Counted from the stretch's first letter, positions 1 through 9,836 are shown. The stretch is DNA of 64,000 nt from an uncultured Pelagibacteraceae bacterium (GCA_902583645.1 CACHWQ010000001.1:1-64000), one strand, 5' to 3'. Notes: generated by a model from the sequence alone, not told the origin. Numbers and translations: made by a program.

Positions 1-1249
1 TGTAAACGGTAAATTTTTTTGAACCCATTTTTAAATCTATAGTTACATCTATCTTCTCATTTTTCATAATTTCTTTTAGTAATATTTCGTTATAATCAAG
101 AGATAATTCCCCTTTTTCAATAACTTTAATATCTCCAATATTTATACTAAGTTTATTTAAATTAATTTGAATTTGGGATTTTCCAATTGCCATTATTATT
201 CTTCCCCAGTTTGGATCTTCACCAGCAAAAGCTGTCTTTACTAAAGGAGAATTTGCAATAGAAAAAGCAATTTTTTTTGCATCACTTTCATTTTTTGCAT
301 TTTCAACTGATATTGAAATAAATTTTGAGGCCCCCTCACCATCAGCAGTAACTCTCTTTGCTAAGTTAAGTAAAATACTATTTAAGCTTTTTTCAAAATT
401 AACTAATCTCTCATCATTAAAATTATTAATTATTGAATTTTTTGCAGCTCCTGTTGCAAAAATACTTACCATATCATTTGTGCTGGTATCTCCATCACAA
501 CTAATAGCATTAAACGTTGATTCAATATGTTTCTTGAGTAATTTTTTTAAAACTTTAGATGAAATTTTTGCATCGGTAAAAATATACCCCAATGTTGTAG
601 CCATGTTGGGAAAAATCATTCCTGATCCTTTTGCTACACCATAAATTTTTATATTGGTATTTCCAATTTTACATTCCTCCATTGCAAGTTTCGGTACAAG
701 ATCGGTAGTCATCATTCCCATAGCTGCCTTGACCCAAATATATTTATTTTGGTTATATTTAATTTTATTAATTAGTTCTGGTATACATTTTTTAATTTTC
801 TCACATGGAAAATTTTCACCTATAGTTCCCGTACATCCAAAAAGAATTTCATTAGACTTAATTTTTTCTAAAATTTCATCGTCATCTTTTCTCTTTATCG
901 AAAGTTGTACTGAAAGTTCATCTGCAATCTCTTTCAAGCCTTGATAGCCATTTTTCCCCGTAAATGCATTTGCATTTCTGGTGTTGACCAATAGAGCTCT
1001 TATTTTTTTACTTTTAATTTCTCTATTCCACTTTATATTTTCTGAGACAATGCTTGATTGTGTATATACAGATGCAAAATTAGCATTTTCTCTAAAATAA
1101 AATAATACAACATCATCTCTTGGTGGATTATATAATTTTGCATTTACTACCGATATTGCCACTCCATCGAGGTGTTCTAAATCTTGAAAGTCACTGATTT
1201 TAGAGTGTTTATTTTTAATTTTTAAAAAACTACTTAAATTTATAACCAT
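1..1249 (-). CDS. argJ: Arginine biosynthesis bifunctional protein ArgJ (3' end beyond window)
   Basis: Translated by eye from the minus strand, this open frame starts at the ATG ending at 1249 and is still open at base 1, so roughly the last 20 residues are missing. It carries the ArgJ hallmark GMIFPNMATTLGYIFTDA, with the Ala-Thr autocleavage site and nucleophilic Thr kept (the family usually has ATML, here ATTL). SFNAISCDGDTSTNDM follows and is also typical. ArgJ transfers the acetyl group from N-acetylornithine to glutamate and can also acetylate glutamate with acetyl-CoA, in cytoplasmic arginine synthesis. It is divergent from secA with 64 bp between start codons. argF, argD and argB lie elsewhere in the window. 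Confidence 0.93.
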   Translation of the reverse strand, partial: MVINLSSFLKIKNKHSKISDFQDLEHLDGVAISVVNAKLYNPPRDDVVLFYFRENANFASVYTQSSIVSENIKWNREIKSKKIRALLVNTRNANAFTGKNGYQGLKEIADELSVQLSIKRKDDDEILEKIKSNEILFGCTGTIGENFPCEKIKKCIPELINKIKYNQNKYIWVKAAMGMMTTDLVPKLAMEECKIGNTNIKIYGVAKGSGMIFPNMATTLGYIFTDAKISSKVLKKLLKKHIESTFNAISCDGDTSTNDMVSIFATGAAKNSIINNFNDERLVNFEKSLNSILLNLAKRVTADGEGASKFISISVENAKNESDAKKIAFSIANSPLVKTAFAGEDPNWGRIIMAIGKSQIQINLNKLSINIGDIKVIEKGELSLDYNEILLKEIMKNEKIDVTIDLKMGSKKFTVY

Positions 1250-1313
1250 ACTATTTAAAATTTTTATTTAATCCTTATATAATTAACAATATTTAATATA
1301 TAAACCTATAAAA

Positions 1314-3866
1314 ATGCTGAATCCATTAAACATTTTATCAAAGTTTATTAAATCTAGTAATCAGAAAAGCTTAGAAAAACTTAAATCAGTTGTGAATAAT
1401 GTAAATTCCCTAGAAAATGAAATATCGAATTTAAAAAATGAGGATTTTCCAAAAAGAACACTCTTACTAAAAGAGAAAATTAGAAATAGTGAAAAAATCG
1501 ACAAAATAATACCTGAGGCTTTTGCATTAGTAAGGGAAGCATCAAAGAGAACACGAGGTGAAAGACATTTTGATGTTCAAATAATGGGAGGATTAGTTTT
1601 ACATGGTGGCAGTATTGCTGAGATGAAGACCGGAGAAGGCAAAACTTTAACAATAGTATTGGCGGCTTATTTAAATGCACTTCATGAAAAAGGGGTTCAT
1701 ATTGTTACTGTGAATGATTATTTGGCAAAAAGAGACTGTAATAATATGGGCACGATATACAATTTTTTAGGTCTTAGTTCTGGCTATATCAACAATGATC
1801 AAAATGATGATGAAAGAAAAAAGAATTACAATTGTGATATTACCTATGCAACTAATAGTGAGCTAGGTTTTGATTATTTAAGAGATAATATGAAATTTCA
1901 TTCTAAAGACCTTGTGCAGAGAGGGCATAAATTTGCTATCGTGGATGAAATTGACTCTTGTTTAATTGATGAAGCTAGAACGCCCCTTGTGATTTCTGGT
2001 GCTGCAGAAAATAGAGAAGATCAATATTTATCAATTGATAAGTTAATTAAAAAGTTAAATCCATCTGATTTTGAGATTGATGAAAAAGATAAAAATATCT
2101 TTTTAACAAACGAGGGAATTTCTAATGTAGAAAAAATATTTAACTCCGCAGGTATTTTAAAAAATAATAATTTTTACGATCCAAGTAATTTATCCCTTGT
2201 TCACTTTGTAAACCAATCATTAAGAGCTAATCACCTATTTGAAAAAGGTAAAGATTATATTGTCAAGGATGGTCAACTTAAAATAATTGATGAATTAACT
2301 GGAAGAATTCTTGAGGGCAGAAGATATGGAGATGGACTGCATCAAGCTTTAGAAGCAAAAGAAAAAATAGATATTCAAGTAGAAAATCAAACGTTGGCAT
2401 CAATTACTTACCAAAACTATTTTAAAATGTATGAAAAATTATCAGGATGTACAGGTACCGCACTAACTGAAGCTGAAGAGTTTAGAGAAATTTATGATCT
2501 TGACGTAACAGTAATACCAACAAATAAAAAAATGATCAGAAAAGACTGGAATGATCAAATTTTTAGAACAGAAGACGAAAAAAATAAAGCGATATTAAAA
2601 AAAATTAAGGAATGTTATTCTAATGGTCAGCCAATGCTAGTGTTCACATCTAGTATAAATAAATCTGAAATTTATTCTGATCTTTTAAAAAAAGAAAAGA
2701 TACCTCATACAGTTCTAAATGCAAAAAACCATGAAAAAGAAGCTGAAATAATTACTGATGCAGGTAAATTAAAATCTATAATAATAACAACTAGCATATC
2801 TGGAAGAGGGGTAGATATAAAACTAGGAGGAAAATCGGACAATAAAAAAGAGAATGAGTGGCTAAAAGAAAAAAATAAAATAAAATCTTTAGGTGGATTA
2901 TTCGTTCTAGGAACAGAAAGAATGGAGTCAAGGAGAGTAGATAATCAAGCGAGAGGAAGATCGGGAAGACAGGGGGATGAGGGAAATTCTATATTTTATG
3001 TTAGTCTTGAGGATGATTTGATGAGAATTTTTGGTTCAGAATCAATGACAAATATTTTAGAAAAACTTGGCTTAAAAGACGGAGAAAGTATAGATCACCC
3101 ATGGATTAATAAAGCACTTGAGAGAGCGCAACAAAAGGTCGAAGCGAGGAATTTTGATATTAGAAAAACACTTTTAAAATTTGATAATGTGCTTAATGAC
3201 CAAAGACATGTAATTTTTAGTCAACGAAACGACGTTATTAATTCTAAGAAAATTTTTGAATATTCTGACGAGTTTCTCAAAGAAACAATTTTTGAGATAA
3301 TAAAATTTAAAGATAGTAAAGATTATGAGAGTCAAATAAAAGCAAAATTGGGTAAATGTTTTACTGATGAGGAATATAAAAAATTAATTGTAAGTGATGA
3401 AAAAAATTTTGAGGCTATGATTAAAGATAAATTTTCAGAAAAAAGAAATGAAAGAATAAAAATAATTGGAGAAAATCAAGTAATGGAGTTAGAGAAAAGG
3501 ATTGTTTTACAATCAATAGATGTTAACTGGAAACTCCATATTCAATATTTAGAGCAACTCAGACAGGTAATTGGATTAAGATCGTATGGTCAAAGAGATC
3601 CTCTTATAGAATATAAAAAAGAAGCTTTTGAATTATTTGAAAACTTATTATTAAAGTTAAAAAATGATCTAATTAAAATATTGATGAATCTTACTATTGT
3701 TGAAGAAAAAAATGAAAAAAATGAAAAAAATAATATGGAAAAAAGGACAAATCAAATAAATAATCCAAAATGTTTATTGGTATTAAATAAAGGTCAAAAA
3801 ATATCTCGAAATGATAGATGTGAAGCAACCGGTAAAAAGTATAAGAATTGTTGCGGAAGACTTTGA
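1314..3866 (+). CDS. secA: Preprotein translocase ATPase SecA
   Basis: This 850-residue protein is the ATPase motor that pushes unfolded preproteins through SecYEG. The Walker A motif MKTGEGKT is at about 104-111. The DEAD-type Walker B motif VDEIDSCLIDEARTP is near 211. The helicase motif QARGRSGRQGDEG is near 545. Length is slightly under the family norm of about 850-900. The C-terminal tail ends in NDRCEATGKKYKNCCGRL, where the usual zinc motif CPCGSGKKYKxCH/C has lost its second cysteine and one residue (only C836, C846 and C847 remain). The gene is divergent from argJ and convergent with accA; the two stop codons are only 5 bp apart. Confidence 0.97.
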   Translation: MLNPLNILSKFIKSSNQKSLEKLKSVVNNVNSLENEISNLKNEDFPKRTLLLKEKIRNSEKIDKIIPEAFALVREASKRTRGERHFDVQIMGGLVLHGGSIAEMKTGEGKTLTIVLAAYLNALHEKGVHIVTVNDYLAKRDCNNMGTIYNFLGLSSGYINNDQNDDERKKNYNCDITYATNSELGFDYLRDNMKFHSKDLVQRGHKFAIVDEIDSCLIDEARTPLVISGAAENREDQYLSIDKLIKKLNPSDFEIDEKDKNIFLTNEGISNVEKIFNSAGILKNNNFYDPSNLSLVHFVNQSLRANHLFEKGKDYIVKDGQLKIIDELTGRILEGRRYGDGLHQALEAKEKIDIQVENQTLASITYQNYFKMYEKLSGCTGTALTEAEEFREIYDLDVTVIPTNKKMIRKDWNDQIFRTEDEKNKAILKKIKECYSNGQPMLVFTSSINKSEIYSDLLKKEKIPHTVLNAKNHEKEAEIITDAGKLKSIIITTSISGRGVDIKLGGKSDNKKENEWLKEKNKIKSLGGLFVLGTERMESRRVDNQARGRSGRQGDEGNSIFYVSLEDDLMRIFGSESMTNILEKLGLKDGESIDHPWINKALERAQQKVEARNFDIRKTLLKFDNVLNDQRHVIFSQRNDVINSKKIFEYSDEFLKETIFEIIKFKDSKDYESQIKAKLGKCFTDEEYKKLIVSDEKNFEAMIKDKFSEKRNERIKIIGENQVMELEKRIVLQSIDVNWKLHIQYLEQLRQVIGLRSYGQRDPLIEYKKEAFELFENLLLKLKNDLIKILMNLTIVEEKNEKNEKNNMEKRTNQINNPKCLLVLNKGQKISRNDRCEATGKKYKNCCGRL

Positions 3867-3871
3867 TTAAT

Positions 3872-4978
3872 TCAAATCAAAAAAAATGTAAATATTAAAA
3901 TCACAAAGATTAAAAATACAAAAATAGAAAGTTTTTTATTATATTTAACTTTTTGTATAAGTTTATTAAAGTTATTTATTTGTAAAATTAATTTATCTTT
4001 GTTTGCACTACTTGAATAAAGGCCTTTAGTTCTTCCCATTGATAAAAATTTATTTTTTCTATTTTCTCGAATTTCATCACGATTTAAATCGGAGAATTCA
4101 ACTAAACTTTTTTCAATAGATTTTTTAACATTTTTTAATATCTCTTCTTTATCTCTATGGGCTCCTCCGGCAGGTTCTGCAATAATCTCATCTATAATTT
4201 TTAATTCTAATAAATCCCTTGATGAAAGTTTCATTGCCGTAGCAGCTTCTAATGTTTTCTTTGGATCTCTCCACAAAATTGAGGCACACCCTTCAGGAGA
4301 TATTACAGAATAAATAGCATTTTCTAACATTAAAACTTTACTTGATGATGCTAGTGCAATTGCTCCACCAGACCCACCTTCACCAATAATTATGGATATT
4401 GTTGGTACCTTTAATTGCATACAGCATTCAATTGACTTGGCAATCGCCTCTGCTTGTCCTCTTTCCTCTGCTCCTACCCCTGGATATGCACCAGGTGTAT
4501 CTATAAATAAAATAATCGGCAAATTAAATTTGTCTGCAAGCTTCATAAGTCTCACTGATTTTCTGTATCCCTCAGGCTTCATCATCCCAAAATTTCTCTC
4601 TATCCTGGTTTCTAGACTATCTCCTTTTTGCTGACCAATTACTAATACTGAAAGATTTTTAAATTTTGCAAATCCAGTTATTACTGATTTATCTTCTCCA
4701 TAATATCTATCTCCACTCAATGGAATAAAGTCAGAAAATATATTTTCAATAAAATATTTAGACTTAGGTCTATCCTCGTGTCTTGCTACCATTGTTTTTT
4801 GCCATGGATCAAGATTTGCATAAATATGCTTGAGCTTGTCATCTATTTCTTCCTGCAATTTAGAGATTTTATTTGTATCTACCTCGGAGAGACCTTCTTT
4901 ATTGTAAGGATCTTTTAAATTTTCTAACTCTGCCTCAAGTTCTTTAATATTTGTTTCAAAATTTAAGTAATTTTTCAT
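3872..4978 (-). CDS. accA: Acetyl-CoA carboxylase carboxyltransferase subunit alpha, with C-terminal membrane segment
   Basis: AccA pairs with AccD (also in this window at 27.3 kb) to transfer carboxyl from carboxybiotin to acetyl-CoA, giving malonyl-CoA for fatty acid synthesis. Family motifs include DTPGAYPGVGAEERGQ, the oxyanion region IIGEGGSGGA and SVISPEGCASILW. The usual AccA is about 315-320 residues and ends near the KFLSMG motif. This one has 368 residues: about 45 extra, ending in an uninterrupted hydrophobic run (roughly 350-368, LSIFVFLIFVILIFTFFLI) after a lysine-rich stretch. That looks like a C-terminal tail anchor. The ATG start gives the normal N-terminal coiled region (NFETNIKELEAELENL). 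Confidence 0.95.
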   Translation of the reverse strand: MKNYLNFETNIKELEAELENLKDPYNKEGLSEVDTNKISKLQEEIDDKLKHIYANLDPWQKTMVARHEDRPKSKYFIENIFSDFIPLSGDRYYGEDKSVITGFAKFKNLSVLVIGQQKGDSLETRIERNFGMMKPEGYRKSVRLMKLADKFNLPIILFIDTPGAYPGVGAEERGQAEAIAKSIECCMQLKVPTISIIIGEGGSGGAIALASSSKVLMLENAIYSVISPEGCASILWRDPKKTLEAATAMKLSSRDLLELKIIDEIIAEPAGGAHRDKEEILKNVKKSIEKSLVEFSDLNRDEIRENRKNKFLSMGRTKGLYSSSANKDKLILQINNFNKLIQKVKYNKKLSIFVFLIFVILIFTFFLI

Positions 4979-5060
4979 AATTTTCTAATATATTTCTTTA
5001 TCAATTTTCAATAGGCAATAAAATACTAAAAATAAAAAATCTAAAAATATTGATTAGAAT

Positions 5061-7247
5061 ATGAAAAAACAAGAAAAATTTGTAAAAATATTTGAATTGT
5101 CGGTATCAAAGATATTATATGATTTTATAAACAGTGAAATTTTGCGCGGGACAAATATTTCAAACAAAAGGTTCTGGAGTGGATTTAATAAAGCTGTTCA
5201 TGAACTTGTCCCTATTAATAAAAAGTTACTACTCGCTAGACATAAAATACAAAGATCTCTTGATAATTACCACTTATCAAGAAAGAACAAAAGGTTCAAA
5301 AAAAATGATTATAAAAAATTTCTTAAAAAAATTGGGTATTTAAAAAAAAACGGTCCAAATTTTAAAATACAAACAAAAAATGTAGATAAGGAAATTTCGA
5401 GCATTTGTGGACCACAGTTAGTTTGTCCAGTTTCAAATTCAAGATTTTTACTTAATGCAGCAAATGCAAGATGGGTAAGTCTTTACGATAGCTTATATGG
5501 TTCAGATATAATTCCTGAAACAAGGGGTGCGCTTAAAGGGAATACTTATAACCCAATAAGAGGTAAAGAGGTCATTTTATTTTGTAGAAACCTTTTAGAT
5601 AAGATGGTTCCTTTAAAAAATAAAAGCTGGAAAGATCTTAATGAAATTCCAAAAATTTTGAATAATAAACTTAAATTGGACTTATTAAATCAAAATCAAT
5701 TTGTTGGATATTCTAAAGTTGCTAATAAAATATCTTCAATATTGTTCAAAAATAATAACTTGCATATTGATATAATATTTGACCAAACAGGAAAAATGGA
5801 AGTTAATAATCCGGAAGGAAATCAAGATCCATTGAAAATTCATGATATTTTCTTAGAGTCTGCAATAACAACAATCTGTGATCATGAGGATAGTGTCGCT
5901 GCAGTAGATGCTGAGGATAAGGTTCTTGGTTATAAAAATTGGTTATTACTAATGAAAGGTAAATTAAAATCATCATTTATTAAAAATGGGAAAAAAACTT
6001 TAAGAAAATTAAATAAAGATAGAAATTATATTTCAAGTGATGGTTCTAAGTATAGATTACATGGAAGATCACTCCTATTAAACAGAAATGTAGGCCATTT
6101 GATGACTACTCCAAGTATTTTATTAAGAGATGGCTCAGAATGCCCCGAAGGAATATTGGATGCTTTTGTTACTTCGGCTAGCTGTTTGCATGACTTTAAA
6201 ATAAAAGGAAATTCTAGAAAGAATGCTATTTATATTGTAAAACCAAAAATGCATGGGCCAGAGGAGTGTTTGTTTACAGACTTAATTTTCAAAAAAGTAG
6301 AAAAAGTTTTAAAACTTAGAAATAACCAAATTCTTTGTGGAATAATGGATGAAGAAAGACGGACTTCTGTGAATTTAAAAGAATGTATTAGAGTATTAAA
6401 AAAAAGAGTATTTTTTATAAATACAGGGTTCTTAGATAGGACTGGTGATGAAATACATACATCTATGGAACTTGGACCAATGATTTTAAAAGGTGATATG
6501 AAGTCTTCAAGATGGATACAAGCATATGAAAATAATAATGTGGACATTGGATTATCCTGTGGATTTTCTGGTAAAGCACAGATCGGTAAAGGAATGTGGG
6601 CAATGCCAGACCTATTGCACGACATGATGAAACAAAAAATTGCCCATCCGGAGTCTGGGGCTAATTGTGCATGGGTTCCATCACCAACTGCCGCTGCAAT
6701 ACATAGTTTGCATTATCATCAAGTTGATGTTTTTTCTAAACAAAACGAGATAATGAAAAGGAAAAAAGCAAAATTAGATGATTTGTTAGAAATTCCAATT
6801 AATTCTTTAAAAAACAAGTGGTCAAAATCACAAATATCAAATGAGCTTAAAAATAATACACAAGGCATTTTGGGATATGTAGTCAGATGGATTGATCAAT
6901 CTGTAGGGTGTTCAAAAGTTCCAGATATAAATGGTGTAGGATTAATGGAGGATAGAGCTACATGCAGAATAAGTAGCCAACATATAGCAAATTGGTTGCA
7001 CCACGGGGTATGTAGTAAAAAACAAGTGTTAGAAATTATGAAAAAGATGGCCAAAATTGTAGATAATCAAAATCTTAAAGATAAAAGTATGAAGGGGCAA
7101 GCCCCATATCAATCGATGGGGACAAATTATCATCAATCTATTGCTTTTAAAACTGCTTGTGACTTAGTTTTTCACGGCAAAAGTCAGCCATCAGGTTATA
7201 CTGAACCTTTGCTTCATTTTAACAGAATTATGAAAAAATCAATCTGA
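5061..7247 (+). CDS. glcB: Malate synthase G
   Basis: The 728-residue length matches the large monomeric malate synthase G, which condenses glyoxylate with acetyl-CoA to malate. Motifs include NARWVSLYDSLYGSDIIPE, KPKMHGPEE, GIMDEERRTSVNLKECI (active-site arginine and acid region), DRTGDEIHTSMELGPM and the C-terminal HHGVCSKKQ region. In SAR11 this gene has been described under a glycine riboswitch. Here only 82 bp separate it from the divergent accA start, and I see no glycine-aptamer-like structure in it. The 3' end overlaps recR, on the opposite strand, by 9 bp. Confidence 0.97.
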   Translation: MKKQEKFVKIFELSVSKILYDFINSEILRGTNISNKRFWSGFNKAVHELVPINKKLLLARHKIQRSLDNYHLSRKNKRFKKNDYKKFLKKIGYLKKNGPNFKIQTKNVDKEISSICGPQLVCPVSNSRFLLNAANARWVSLYDSLYGSDIIPETRGALKGNTYNPIRGKEVILFCRNLLDKMVPLKNKSWKDLNEIPKILNNKLKLDLLNQNQFVGYSKVANKISSILFKNNNLHIDIIFDQTGKMEVNNPEGNQDPLKIHDIFLESAITTICDHEDSVAAVDAEDKVLGYKNWLLLMKGKLKSSFIKNGKKTLRKLNKDRNYISSDGSKYRLHGRSLLLNRNVGHLMTTPSILLRDGSECPEGILDAFVTSASCLHDFKIKGNSRKNAIYIVKPKMHGPEECLFTDLIFKKVEKVLKLRNNQILCGIMDEERRTSVNLKECIRVLKKRVFFINTGFLDRTGDEIHTSMELGPMILKGDMKSSRWIQAYENNNVDIGLSCGFSGKAQIGKGMWAMPDLLHDMMKQKIAHPESGANCAWVPSPTAAAIHSLHYHQVDVFSKQNEIMKRKKAKLDDLLEIPINSLKNKWSKSQISNELKNNTQGILGYVVRWIDQSVGCSKVPDINGVGLMEDRATCRISSQHIANWLHHGVCSKKQVLEIMKKMAKIVDNQNLKDKSMKGQAPYQSMGTNYHQSIAFKTACDLVFHGKSQPSGYTEPLLHFNRIMKKSI

Positions 7248-7856
7248 GTCTGCATCTAATCCGGTTCTATTTTTAAAAGCTAAATGAAGTGTACCGTCAT
7301 CAAGATTTTCAATTTCACCCCCGATAGGAAGACCTTGTCCTAACTTTGAAATTTTTACCTTCGAATTTTTAAGACTATCCCTAATATAGTATGCCGTTGT
7401 TTGACCTTCAACTGTAGCACTGGTTGCTAATATCACTTCATCAATCCTATCTTTGTTTACTCTTTCTATTAAAGAATTAATTAATAAATCCTCTTTTTTT
7501 TGTCCTACAGACGATATTGTCCCTCCTAATATATGAAAGTATCCTTCAAATATATTTGAACTTTCTATACTCCATTGATCAGCGATACTTTCTACTACAC
7601 ATATACTATTATATTTTTTTTTAACTACTTCACATTTATTGAAATTGCATTGAATCGAGCTCGGTTTTAACGAGCCACAAATATTGCATCTTGTAATATT
7701 TTTACATACTTCGGATAGTGCTTTTGCCATTGGTTTTGCGAGTTTCTCGTTGTTATTTATTAGTTTTAAGACAATTCGTTTTGCTGATTTTGGTCCTAAA
7801 CCTGGTAATTTTGAAATAAGTTTAATTAGATTTTCTATTTCATCAATATTTTGCAT
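7239..7856 (-). CDS. recR: Recombination protein RecR
   Basis: RecR (205 aa) acts with RecO and RecF to load RecA at gaps. Visible features are the N-terminal helix-hairpin-helix LPGLGPKSAKRIVLKL, a cysteine cluster, the Toprim domain (ICVVES near 88; EVILATSATVEGQTTAYYI) and the C-terminal GQGLPIGGEIENLD. The cysteines C57, C60, C70 and C75 have spacing C-x2-C-x9-C-x4-C, whereas the family usually shows C-x2-C-x8-C-x2-C, so the zinc finger is altered. It is the last gene of dnaX-ybaB-recR, a common bacterial order, with 3 bp between ybaB and recR. Confidence 0.95.
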   Translation of the reverse strand: MQNIDEIENLIKLISKLPGLGPKSAKRIVLKLINNNEKLAKPMAKALSEVCKNITRCNICGSLKPSSIQCNFNKCEVVKKKYNSICVVESIADQWSIESSNIFEGYFHILGGTISSVGQKKEDLLINSLIERVNKDRIDEVILATSATVEGQTTAYYIRDSLKNSKVKISKLGQGLPIGGEIENLDDGTLHLAFKNRTGLDADSD

Positions 7857-7859
7857 GTT

Positions 7860-8189
7860 TTACAGTGGCCACTTAAAACCAGGTATACCAAAACCGCCAG
7901 CTGCTTTTGATATTTCTTCAGAGGTTTTAGACTTGAGTTTTTCTTTTGCATTATTATGAGCAGCAATAATTAAATCTTCGATAATAGATTTTTTTTCTTT
8001 TAAAGTTTCTGGAGAAATGTAAATTTGTATCATCTCACCATCCCCGTTAAGTGTAACTTTAACAGACTCAGATCCCGATTTACCCTCAACTGAAATTTTT
8101 TTTAAATTTTCTTGACTCTCTTTCATTTTTTTTTCAAGATCTTTTGCTTTATTAATTATATCTGAAAAATCAGTCATTTTTTTTCTCAA
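7860..8189 (-). CDS. ybaB: YbaB/EbfC family nucleoid-associated protein
   Basis: A small 109-residue protein with an N-terminal amphipathic helix (DIINKAKDLEKKMKESQENL), a central beta region VKVTLNGDGEMIQIYISPE and the C-terminal motif KTSEEISKAAGGFGIPGF, all typical of YbaB/EbfC. Members are dimeric DNA-binding proteins encoded between dnaX and recR. The start overlaps the end of dnaX by 20 bp, suggesting translational coupling. The exact cellular role of the family is not settled. Confidence 0.94.
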   Translation of the reverse strand: MRKKMTDFSDIINKAKDLEKKMKESQENLKKISVEGKSGSESVKVTLNGDGEMIQIYISPETLKEKKSIIEDLIIAAHNNAKEKLKSKTSEEISKAAGGFGIPGFKWPL

Positions 8190-9825
8190 TTTCCACTAGT
8201 TCTGCATCAGAAAATTTTTCTATTACTTTTTTAAATGTTTCTGTTTTTTTTGCATATTCTATAAGGTTTTTTTTGCTTTCTATTTTAACGTCTTTAAAAG
8301 ATTTACCACCTTTTTCTTTGGTTAGACTTATTAACCATCTAATATTGGTCCAGTCTAGAAGTTTAGACGTAAGTAATTTTATAAACTCTTTATCTAATTT
8401 CTCGTTAAAAGATATTTCAATTCTTCCATATTCAAAACTAACGAGATTTACATTGGTTTCTAGTTCATATTTTAATTTCGCTTCTTTTTTTAAATAGCAT
8501 AAATTAATTAAATCATTTAAATTTTTAATTTCGATATCTTTGTCATCATTATTTTTAATCTTAGGTTTATTAATACTTTTTTCTTGAGTAATATTTTTAA
8601 TTTGATTTATTGCATCATTGTTAATAGAGTCTTTTTTTATTTGTATTGCATTTTCCACAGACTTTGTCACTTTATTGATTAAACTTGAATTATTTTTAAA
8701 CGATTTTACATGTAATAGTCTTATTAAAAACATTTCAATCGATATATTCTGATCTGAAACTATTTCTAACTCTTCGAGTGTTTTGAGAGTGAACTGCCAA
8801 AATAAAATTAATGTTTTGTTATCTAATTTACTTTTTAAATTTTTTATTAATTCAAATTGCTCATCATTTAAATCAAAGCTAATTGATTCACTCGATAAAT
8901 GTTCAATATTTTTAAAGTAATATAACAACTCAAGAAAATCATTTAAGAAAACTTTGGGTTCAACACCTTGATCATATATTTGTTTATAAATATTTAACAA
9001 TTTTTCCTGATCTCCTTTAAAAATAGCTTGAAAAAGAGTAATTAAATTTGATTTATCAAAACATCCAAATATTTTTTGCGCATCTTCTAATTCTAGAACT
9101 TTAGTTTTATCATTTGATAGAAGCGCTCTATCAAGTAAGGATAGCGAGTCTCTTACTGATCCTTCAGAAATTTTAACAATTAACTTAAGTGCATTGTCTG
9201 ATATATTACCATTTTCTAACTTATTTATTTTTTTTAAATAATTAAATAATTTACTGGATTTCACTCTTGATAAATCAAATCTTTGGCATCTTGACAACAC
9301 TGTAACAGGAATTTTTTTTATTTCTGTTGTAGCGAATATAAATTTAAGCGCTCCTCCATTTTTATATTCAGGTGGCTCCTCTAAAGTTTTTAATAATGCA
9401 TTGAAAGCTTGTTTACTTAACATATGAACTTCATCAATAATAAATATTTTGTACTTTGATGATGTTGGGCCATATCTTGAAAACTCAATTAAGTCTCTAA
9501 CATCTTCGACTCCAGTCTTGCTAGCAGCATCCATTTCCAAAACATCTATATGATTTGATCTCGCAATTGCTTTGCAATGACAATTTTCACAAGAGCTTTG
9601 ATTACCAATATTATCTATTCCATTTTTACAATTAAGAGCTTTAGCGACTAATCTTGCAAAGGTTGTTTTACCTACACCTCTTATTCCAGTAAACAAGTAT
9701 GCATTTGGAATTTTATTCTGTTTAATAGAATTAAATATTGTTTCGCTTACAATTTCTTGACCAACAACATCTTCAAAAACAACTGGTCTATATTTAAGTG
9801 CTAATACTTTTGAATTAGTGCTCAT
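8170..9825 (-). CDS. dnaX: DNA polymerase III subunit gamma/tau
   Basis: The clamp-loader ATPase (551 aa). Walker A GIRGVGKTT is at 47-55, the DEAD-like Walker B IFIIDEVHMLS near 130 and the sensor 1 region FIFATTEIKKIPVTVLSRCQRF after it. The zinc module has C66, C79, C82 and C84: the last three cysteines read CENCHC rather than the usual C-x2-C-x2-C, so one residue is missing. The lysine- and asparagine-rich C-terminal half is tau-like and poorly conserved. I cannot tell whether a separate gamma form is made. The SRP RNA gene lies directly upstream, as in other alphaproteobacteria. Confidence 0.96.
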   Translation of the reverse strand: MSTNSKVLALKYRPVVFEDVVGQEIVSETIFNSIKQNKIPNAYLFTGIRGVGKTTFARLVAKALNCKNGIDNIGNQSSCENCHCKAIARSNHIDVLEMDAASKTGVEDVRDLIEFSRYGPTSSKYKIFIIDEVHMLSKQAFNALLKTLEEPPEYKNGGALKFIFATTEIKKIPVTVLSRCQRFDLSRVKSSKLFNYLKKINKLENGNISDNALKLIVKISEGSVRDSLSLLDRALLSNDKTKVLELEDAQKIFGCFDKSNLITLFQAIFKGDQEKLLNIYKQIYDQGVEPKVFLNDFLELLYYFKNIEHLSSESISFDLNDEQFELIKNLKSKLDNKTLILFWQFTLKTLEELEIVSDQNISIEMFLIRLLHVKSFKNNSSLINKVTKSVENAIQIKKDSINNDAINQIKNITQEKSINKPKIKNNDDKDIEIKNLNDLINLCYLKKEAKLKYELETNVNLVSFEYGRIEISFNEKLDKEFIKLLTSKLLDWTNIRWLISLTKEKGGKSFKDVKIESKKNLIEYAKKTETFKKVIEKFSDAELVEIEKKND

Positions 9826-9836
9826 ATTTTTGTCTA

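Noticed and set aside
654-944. 96-aa frame on the plus strand inside the argJ region
   Set aside because: It is antisense to clear ArgJ coding sequence on the minus strand; no motif of its own.
3700-3740. Tandem NEKNEKN-type repeat near the SecA C-terminus as a mobile or regulatory repeat
   Set aside because: Short, low-complexity lysine/asparagine coding in an AT-rich genome, in the variable linker before the zinc tail.
3862-3881. 7-bp inverted repeat TTTGATT/AATCAAA spanning the secA and accA stop codons as a bidirectional terminator
   Set aside because: The A/T tracts are on the wrong sides for an intrinsic terminator on both strands, and the stem is weak.
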